DNA of 64,000 nt from Labrys sp. WJW (GTDB lineage Bacteria > Pseudomonadota > Alphaproteobacteria > Rhizobiales > Labraceae). A program made the position numbers and the translations under genes. How positions within the stretch are numbered: the stretch's first letter is position 1; each line of letters opens with the position of its first letter. The notes under the pieces are model-generated. The model did no database searches and was not told where the DNA came from. It saw only the letters and a list, made by a program, of their open reading frames with translations. Where the stretch lies: contig NZ_LYXZ01000056.1 of assembly GCF_001676615.1 (NCBI RefSeq), positions 124,001 to 188,000 on the forward strand. Reading direction: 5' to 3'. Positions 58,565 to 64,000 of the stretch are shown here, piece by piece.

Positions 58565-60076
58565 TTACTGTCCCCGGCCGGGCTGGCCGGCGAAGCGGAC
58601 GGCTTCCTCGGCAGCACGGAACAGGGCCTTGGCCTTGTTGACGCACTCGGCATGTTCGCTGCTGGGCACGCTGTCATAGACGATGCCGGCCCCGGACTGG
58701 ACATGCATGGTGCCGTCCTTGACCAGGGCCGTGCGCAGCACGATGCAGGTATCCATCTGGCCGTCCGCGCCGAAATAGCCGATGGCGCCGGCGTAGAGGC
58801 CGCGCTTGTCCTTTTCGAGCTCATCGATGATTTGCATGGCGCGGACCTTGGGCGCGCCCGAGACCGTACCGGCCGGAAAGCCCGCCGCCAGCGCATCGAG
58901 TGCGTCGTGGCCCGGGCCGATGCTGCCCTCGACATTCGAGACGATGTGCATCACATGGCTGTAGCGCTCGATGAAGAAGCGATCGGTCACGCTCACGCTG
59001 CCGACCGCCGAGACATGGCCGACATCGTTACGCCCGAGATCGAGCAGCATGAGATGTTCGGCCAGTTCCTTGGGATCGTTGAGCAGCGATTCGGCCAGCG
59101 CATCGTCCTCGGCCTTGGTCTTGCCGCGCGGGCGGGTGCCGGCGATGGGCCGGACCGTGACCTTGCCCTCGCGCAGCCGGACCAGGATTTCCGGGCTGGA
59201 GCAGACCACGGAAAAGCCGTCGAGCTGCAGGTAGACCAGGAAGGGAGCCGGGTTGATGCGGCGCAAGGCACGATAGAGCGAGAAGGGCGGTAGCTGGAAT
59301 GGCGCGCTGAAGCGCTGCGACAGCACGACCTGGAAGATGTCGCCGGCCTTGATGTACTCCTTGGCGCGGGCCACCATCGCCAGATAGTCGGCCTCCGAGG
59401 TGTTGGAAACCTGCTGGGCGTGCAGGGCGTCGAGATCGACGGTCTCTGCAAGCTTGGGTGTCGGGCGGTCCAGACCGTCGACGATGGTCATCAGCCGCTG
59501 CTCGGCGCGCAGATAAGCCTGCTTGGCCGTGACGTCTGCTTGCGGGCGCACCGGCGTCACGGCCGTGATGGCGTCGCGCACGGCGTCGAACACCACCATC
59601 AGCGTGGGGCGCATCAAGATCGCGTCGGGAATGCCGATAGGATCGGGCTTGGCGGCGGGAAGCTCCTCCACCAGCCGTACCATGTCATAGCCGAGATAGC
59701 CGAACAGGCCAGCCGCCATCGGGGGGGCGCCTTCGGGCAGCTCGATCCGGCTTTCCGCGATCAGGGCCCGCAGCGTGTCGAACGGGTGGCCGTCCAGCGC
59801 TTCGAAGGTCTGGTCCGGTAAATGGCGGTTGATCGAGGCCTTGCCGTCCTGGCAGCGCCAGATCAGGTCGGGCTCCAGGCCGATCATGGAATAGCGCCCG
59901 CGCGTGGCGCCGCCTTCAACCGATTCCAGGAGGAAGGCGTTGGGCCTGTCGCCCGCCAGCTTCATGAAGGCTGAAACCGGCGTCTCCAGGTCGCCGACCA
60001 GCGTCAGTGTCAGGATCTGCGCCTTGCCGGCCGCGTAGGCAGCCGAGAAGGCTTCGAAGGAAGGTTCGAGGAGCAT
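58565..60076 (-). CDS. trpE: Anthranilate synthase component I
   Basis: Converts chorismate to anthranilate with ammonia from TrpG. The 503 residues show the N-terminal feedback domain with NAFLLESVEGGATRGRYSMI (the LLES tryptophan-site motif), and the chorismate-binding half with IKAGDIFQVVLSQRF, RPIAGTRPRGKTKAEDDALA, LMLLDLGRNDVGHVSAVGSV and GTVSGAPKVRAMQIIDELE. Stand-alone TrpE with separate TrpG. It starts nine bases after the ppiD stop, so it is probably in the ppiD transcript and has no leader-peptide attenuator of its own. Confidence 0.97.
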   Translation of the reverse strand: MLLEPSFEAFSAAYAAGKAQILTLTLVGDLETPVSAFMKLAGDRPNAFLLESVEGGATRGRYSMIGLEPDLIWRCQDGKASINRHLPDQTFEALDGHPFDTLRALIAESRIELPEGAPPMAAGLFGYLGYDMVRLVEELPAAKPDPIGIPDAILMRPTLMVVFDAVRDAITAVTPVRPQADVTAKQAYLRAEQRLMTIVDGLDRPTPKLAETVDLDALHAQQVSNTSEADYLAMVARAKEYIKAGDIFQVVLSQRFSAPFQLPPFSLYRALRRINPAPFLVYLQLDGFSVVCSSPEILVRLREGKVTVRPIAGTRPRGKTKAEDDALAESLLNDPKELAEHLMLLDLGRNDVGHVSAVGSVSVTDRFFIERYSHVMHIVSNVEGSIGPGHDALDALAAGFPAGTVSGAPKVRAMQIIDELEKDKRGLYAGAIGYFGADGQMDTCIVLRTALVKDGTMHVQSGAGIVYDSVPSSEHAECVNKAKALFRAAEEAVRFAGQPGRGQ

Positions 60077-60085
60077 GCTGGCGAC

Positions 60086-61981
60086 TCAGAGGCTGCCGGT
60101 GCCGACGACGCGGTCGACATTGGTCTGGTTGATGGCCACGCCGAGCTGGTCTTCGACCTTCTTGACGTATTCCGTCATCAGATCCTGGCTGATGCCGGTC
60201 GCGAGCTGCTTGGACAGCGCTTCGGTCTGCGGAGCCTTGGCATCGAGCTCAGGGATCACGTTGTCCTCGACGTGGAAGATGATTCGATCGGTGCCGTTGG
60301 CGGCAAGCGCCGTTCCGAAGCCCTTGAGCGGGGTGGCGAACACGGCAGTGACGACCGCTGGAGGCACGGGCTGGCTCTGGCCGTTGCGGGTGAGATCCCA
60401 GGCCGGCGTGACCTGCAGGTTCAGGCTCTTGGCGGTGTCCTCGAGCGACTTGCCGCCCTGCAGCTGGGTCACCAGTTCGTCGGCCTTCTCCTTGAGCTTG
60501 GCAACTTTCTGATCCGCGGTCCAGGAGGCGATCACCTCGTTCTTGGCTTCGTCGAGCGTGCGGTCGCGGGCCGGAACCACGCTGTCCAGCGAGAACCACA
60601 TCAGGCCTTCGTCGCGGCCGTCGACGGCTTCGGGATCGGAACCCGGTTCGGCCGTGAAGAGAGCGGGCAGGACCTGGGTGGCGAGCGGAACAGCAACCGG
60701 CTTGCCCTCGGCGTCACGGCCCTGGGCATCGACCGGCGGCAGCGTCACGGCCTGCAGCTTGAGTTTGGCGGCGATATCCTTGAGCGGGGCGCCGCCCATG
60801 CGTTCGTCTTCAATGGAGTCACGCAGATTCTTGGCGGTCTCCGATGCCCTTTGGCGCTCCAGTTCCCCGCGCAGGACGATCTTGGCATCGACGATCTTGG
60901 TGACCTTGACGATGACGTTGGCGAGATTGCCCTGCACAGCCTCCGACGTGGCGCCCTCCTTCAGGGCGAACGCAGCGTCCGCGACCTTCTGGTCGCTGAG
61001 CTGGCGCTTGGACACGGTGCCTAGATCGATGTCCTCGGGCTTGAGCTTGCGCTCGGTGACCAGGCCCTCGAAGGTGATCTGGCCCGAAGCGATTCGGGCG
61101 GCGGCGGCCTTGGCCTCATCCAGCGAAGGGAAGGCGATCTGTTCGACGGTGCGCTGCTCCAGTGCCGCCGAGCCGGCTTTGTCCTTGTCGAAAGCGGCCT
61201 GGACGTCGGCATCGGTGACGGTGGCCCGGCCGCTCAGGTCGGCTGGCGTCACGAGTATGTAGCTCAGGCTGCGCAGTTCCTTGGTGCGGAAGGTACCCTT
61301 GTTCTCGTCGTAATAGGCCTGCAGCTTGGCGGCATCGGGCGGGGCAATGTCACCCACGCTGCTCTGCGGCAGCACGAAATAGGAGGTATTGCGTTTTTCC
61401 TGCTCGTATCGTGCGGCAGCCTGCAGGAGGGCTTGCGGGACTGGGCCGCCGGCCGTCAGGCCCTGGTCGATCTGGCCGCGGACATAGACCTCGCGCTGAC
61501 GGGCGAAGAACATCTCCTCGTTCATGCCGTTGTTTTCGAGCATCTGGCGGAAGGCATTGGCGTCGAAGACGGGCGGCTTGCCGGGGGTGGAGACCTGGAA
61601 GTCGGGATCGTTCATCACGGTCCGGACCATGGCTTGAGGATCGAGGCCGAGCCCAAGCTTGGCGGCCTGCACATCCATGGCCTTTTCCGAAATCAAGCCG
61701 TTGAGAACCTGCTTGTCGAGGCCGAAGGTGCGGGCGAGGTCGGGGGTGACCGCCTTGCCGGTGGCGCGGGTGATCTGCAAGGTTCGCGCACGATAGGCTT
61801 CGCTATAGGTATTGGCGGAAATCGTGGAACCGCCGACAGTGGCGACATCGGAATTGCTGCGCCCTTGCAGCCAGCCTTCGACACCCCATAAGGCGAAGCT
61901 GCCGCTCAGGAGGAACATGACCCCCGCCGTGATGATCTTGGCGGGCCCCTTGGTCATAACTTCGCGGAATGAGCTCAGCAT
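60086..61981 (-). CDS. ppiD: Peptidyl-prolyl cis-trans isomerase, PpiD type
   Basis: Inner-membrane-anchored periplasmic chaperone near the Sec translocon. The 631 residues start with a short cytoplasmic tail and one helix (IITAGVMFLLSGSFALWGVE), then a SurA-N-like chaperone domain with DKQVLNGLISEKAMDVQAAK and NNGMNEEMFFARQREV, then a parvulin-like domain (about 240-370, weakly conserved) and a second domain (SLDSVVPARDRTLDEAKNEV). The order tpiA (divergent)-ppiD-trpE-trpG-D-C is usual in Hyphomicrobiales apart from the chaA insertion. Confidence 0.92.
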   Translation of the reverse strand: MLSSFREVMTKGPAKIITAGVMFLLSGSFALWGVEGWLQGRSNSDVATVGGSTISANTYSEAYRARTLQITRATGKAVTPDLARTFGLDKQVLNGLISEKAMDVQAAKLGLGLDPQAMVRTVMNDPDFQVSTPGKPPVFDANAFRQMLENNGMNEEMFFARQREVYVRGQIDQGLTAGGPVPQALLQAAARYEQEKRNTSYFVLPQSSVGDIAPPDAAKLQAYYDENKGTFRTKELRSLSYILVTPADLSGRATVTDADVQAAFDKDKAGSAALEQRTVEQIAFPSLDEAKAAAARIASGQITFEGLVTERKLKPEDIDLGTVSKRQLSDQKVADAAFALKEGATSEAVQGNLANVIVKVTKIVDAKIVLRGELERQRASETAKNLRDSIEDERMGGAPLKDIAAKLKLQAVTLPPVDAQGRDAEGKPVAVPLATQVLPALFTAEPGSDPEAVDGRDEGLMWFSLDSVVPARDRTLDEAKNEVIASWTADQKVAKLKEKADELVTQLQGGKSLEDTAKSLNLQVTPAWDLTRNGQSQPVPPAVVTAVFATPLKGFGTALAANGTDRIIFHVEDNVIPELDAKAPQTEALSKQLATGISQDLMTEYVKKVEDQLGVAINQTNVDRVVGTGSL

Positions 61982-62344
61982 CGGTGTCTTGGTTCCATCA
62001 AGGCAAAGGGATTTTCCAGGCTCGTTTCGGAGACCCCGGGAAACCCCGCATCGTTTCTACGCCGCTTCGGGCCGCATGAACGTTCCCGTAAGGGGCGGCG
62101 CACGAAAAGCGGCGCATCATAGGGACGAGCTCGTGGCGTCGCAATGGCGCGGCCACGGGTTTCTTGCAGCACCCACGCCTTGCTCCACGGGAACGGGGTT
62201 GCTAAGCACGCCAGATGAAGTCGGCGCATCGAGGGCGGCCCAAGCGGAGTTTCCCGGCGCAGGCCTCGACAGGCGACAGGATTTCCGAGCCCGTCCTGCC
62301 GAGCAGTCTCGGCAATCCTGTTTGATAGAAAGAGGATCAGCAAG
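61982..62344. other. Divergent intergenic region of ppiD and tpiA
   Basis: About 360 bases with no supported gene. It must hold the promoters of ppiD (leftward) and tpiA (rightward). GAAAGAGGATC just before the tpiA start is its ribosome binding site. No operator or strong secondary structure was recognised. Confidence 0.35.
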
Positions 62345-63106
62345 ATGACAGCAAACCGGCCGCGCCCGCTCGTCGCTGGCAATTGGAAGATGAACGGCCT
62401 TACCAAGGGGGTCGCCGAGCTCGAGGCCATTGCGACCGGTGTCGCAGCCGGCGAAGCCGGTGCCGCCGAGGTGCTGGTCTGCCCGCCCTTTACGCTGGTT
62501 TCGCGCTTTGCGGCGCAGGCGGCGGGGCAGCATATCAAGATCGGGGCACAGGATTGCCACGCCAAGCCCTCGGGCGCCCATACCGGCGACATCTCCGCCG
62601 AAATGCTGAAGGATGCCGGTGCGACCTATGTCATCGTCGGCCATTCCGAGCGTCGTACCGATCACGGCGAGACCGACGCGACGGTCAAGGCAAAGGCCGA
62701 GGCAGCCTTGCGCGCCGGCCTCGTTGCCATCGTCTGCATCGGCGAGACCCGCGCGGAACGCGAATCGGGCAAGACCCTCGATGTGGTGGGCAGCCAGCTT
62801 GCGGGTTCCCTGCCGTCGGGTGCCAATGCTGCCAACACCGTGATCGCTTACGAGCCCGTATGGGCGATCGGCACGGGCCTGACGCCTACGGCGGCGGACG
62901 TGAAACAGGTGCATGATTTCATCCGCGCGCGCCTGGTGAAGGCGCTTGGCGAAGAGGGCAATGACGTCCGCGTCCTCTATGGCGGCTCGGTCAAGCCTTC
63001 CAATGCGGCCGAGCTGATGGGTGTCGACAATGTCGATGGCGCGCTGGTCGGCGGCGCCTCGCTCAAGGCAGAGGACTTTCTCGGCATCGCCTCCGCCTAT
63101 CGTTGA
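62345..63106 (+). CDS. tpiA: Triosephosphate isomerase
   Basis: Interconverts dihydroxyacetone phosphate and glyceraldehyde 3-phosphate. A beta-alpha barrel of 253 residues with Lys in GNWKMNGL, the electrophilic His in VIVGHSERR, the base Glu in IAYEPVWAIGTGLTPT (which includes the mobile loop) and the phosphate-binding VLYGGSVKPSNAAELM. AGAGGA lies a few bases upstream of the ATG. The acetyltransferase gene overlaps its stop by one base; secG and pyrG, often next to tpiA, are absent here. Confidence 0.98.
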   Translation: MTANRPRPLVAGNWKMNGLTKGVAELEAIATGVAAGEAGAAEVLVCPPFTLVSRFAAQAAGQHIKIGAQDCHAKPSGAHTGDISAEMLKDAGATYVIVGHSERRTDHGETDATVKAKAEAALRAGLVAIVCIGETRAERESGKTLDVVGSQLAGSLPSGANAANTVIAYEPVWAIGTGLTPTAADVKQVHDFIRARLVKALGEEGNDVRVLYGGSVKPSNAAELMGVDNVDGALVGGASLKAEDFLGIASAYR

Positions 63107-63573
63107 TGAACGTGCGCATCCGCAAGGCGGAGGGGGAGAGGGATTTGAGCTTCATGCTCGGTCTCGGCCATCGCCTTGCGGCTGTCATCGAAACCGGACT
63201 GCACGAACAGGCCGACATTCGGACGTTCCAGGATGCCTTTTCCGCTGCCAATCTCAGGGAGCCCGAGGAAGGAAGCCTGAGCCTGATCGCCGAGGATGCC
63301 GTCGGTGCCGGCCTTGGCTTCCTGCATGCCCTGCCGGGGACCGACGGCATAACCGGCCGGGAGATCGGCTATGTGGCACTTCTGGCCGTCACCGAGGCGG
63401 CCGAGGGCATGGGCGTGGCGAAGCAGTTGCTCGCCGCGGCAGAGGACTGGGCGCGAGAACAGGGCTATGCCGCCTTGTCCCTCGACGTCTTTGCCAGCAA
63501 TCATCGCGCCCGGCTTTTCTATGAAAGAAACGGTTTTGCCACCGAGAGCTTGAGGCTGGTCAAGAAATTGTAG
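63106..63573 (+). CDS. GNAT-family N-acetyltransferase
   Basis: Acetyl-CoA-dependent acetyltransferase of unknown substrate. The 155 residues have the GNAT core: LSLIAEDAVGAGLGFLHALP (beta strands 2-3), IGYVALLAVTEAAEGMGVAK with the acetyl-CoA-binding loop EGMGVAKQL, and the C-terminal FASNHRARLFYERNGF. The ATG at 63106 overlaps the tpiA TGA by one base, so it is coupled to tpiA. Substrate cannot be inferred. Confidence 0.9.
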   Translation: MNVRIRKAEGERDLSFMLGLGHRLAAVIETGLHEQADIRTFQDAFSAANLREPEEGSLSLIAEDAVGAGLGFLHALPGTDGITGREIGYVALLAVTEAAEGMGVAKQLLAAAEDWAREQGYAALSLDVFASNHRARLFYERNGFATESLRLVKKL

Positions 63574-63584
63574 GCTCCATGGGA

Positions 63585-64000
63585 TCAGCGGGCAGGGGCT
63601 TTCTTCACCCGCGTCACCATTTGTGTCGGATTGATGAAGCGAAGGGCGATGACCAGCCAGACCAGCGTGCTCAGCATGTAGATGACGGCCATGGCATCGA
63701 CCGATTGCGGCGCCCTGACCCCGGACGCGGTGACTGCGGCATAGAGCGAGACGACCAGCGTCTGGCTGTCGGAACCCGCGATCAGGAAGGTCAGCTCGAA
63801 CATCGCGATGGTGCGTACCAGCACCAGGAGAAGGGCCGCGAGCGCCCCGGGCAGCAGCAGCGGGATCAGCACATGCCGGAACACCGAGCCGGTACGGGCG
63901 CCGAAGACCCGAGCCGCTGCCTCCAGGCGCGGATCGATCTGCTCGACGAAGGGAATCATCACCAGGATGACGAAGGGCAGGGCAGGCACGAGGTTGGCGA
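63585..64000 (-). CDS. ABC transporter permease, C-terminal part (partial)
   Basis: The gene enters from the right edge; 138 codons are visible. It has the cytoplasmic EAA loop typical of MetI-fold importers (LEAAARVFGARTGSVFRHVL, then IPLLLPG) flanked by helices (VILVMIPFV, LAALLLVLVRTIAMFELTFL, VDAMAVIYMLSTLVWLVIAL). The sequence resembles the second half of iron(III)/polyamine/putrescine-type permeases, but the substrate cannot be fixed. The rest of the operon lies outside the window. Confidence 0.85.
   Translation of the reverse strand, partial: ANLVPALPFVILVMIPFVEQIDPRLEAAARVFGARTGSVFRHVLIPLLLPGALAALLLVLVRTIAMFELTFLIAGSDSQTLVVSLYAAVTASGVRAPQSVDAMAVIYMLSTLVWLVIALRFINPTQMVTRVKKAPAR

Overview
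The window is GC-rich chromosomal DNA from an alphaproteobacterium, most likely of the order Hyphomicrobiales (Rhizobiales). Three things point there. Gene order is typical of that order: NDUFA12-DUF2155-aat-accC-accB-aroQ-dsbA; proS-lolC-lolD-dnaE; rpsB-tsf-pyrH-frr-uppS-cdsA-rseP-bamA-lpxD-fabZ-lpxA-lpxI-lpxB-gltA-gltX-comEC; and lexA-moeA-moaC-trpC-trpD-trpG with trpE-ppiD beside divergent tpiA. Lipid A synthesis uses LpxI. The LexA operators have the alphaproteobacterial form GTTC-N7-GTTC (or its complement). TrpE and TrpG are separate proteins, which argues against the Rhizobiaceae and Brucellaceae, where they are usually fused. The genus cannot be named from this sequence alone.

Layout. 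1-6.2 kb: end of a complex I accessory gene, then leftward genes for N-end-rule tagging, fatty acid synthesis, the shikimate pathway, periplasmic disulfide chemistry, a YceD-like protein and a cytochrome bc1 assembly chaperone. 6.4-14.5 kb: accessory stretch with BamE, a GtrA/glycosyltransferase pair, a cold-shock protein, a 59-residue stress-type membrane protein, a tandem repeat, a two-gene operon of unknown function behind a LexA box, a frameshifted monooxygenase, tRNA-Pro(GGG), two related small secreted proteins, siroheme synthase and a probable structured RNA. 14.8-22.5 kb: proS, lolCD, a 32-residue SOS-type membrane peptide and dnaE. 22.7-38.5 kb: a membrane WD40 protein, then a long rightward block for translation, undecaprenyl and CDP-diacylglycerol synthesis, outer-membrane assembly and lipid A. 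38.5-44 kb: citrate synthase, gltX and comEC. 44-50.3 kb: a type I secretion pair facing its likely RTX substrate across an unusually AT-rich gap. 50.4-60 kb: a molbindin, a pentapeptide-repeat protein, lexA, molybdenum cofactor genes and the split trp genes, interrupted by chaA and a membrane gene. 60-64 kb: PpiD, tpiA, an acetyltransferase and part of an ABC permease.

The least explained material is regulatory. Besides lexA itself, two LexA-type boxes precede uncharacterised small genes: the 9.9-10.6 kb operon and the 32-residue peptide upstream of dnaE, whose size, topology and control recall the Caulobacter division inhibitor SidA. Two matches to the alphaproteobacterial general-stress (EcfG) promoter precede small membrane or secreted proteins at 9.4 and 11.4 kb. 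Together these suggest small damage- and stress-induced envelope proteins scattered among housekeeping operons. All functional statements are inferred from sequence features and family knowledge; no database search or alignment was run.
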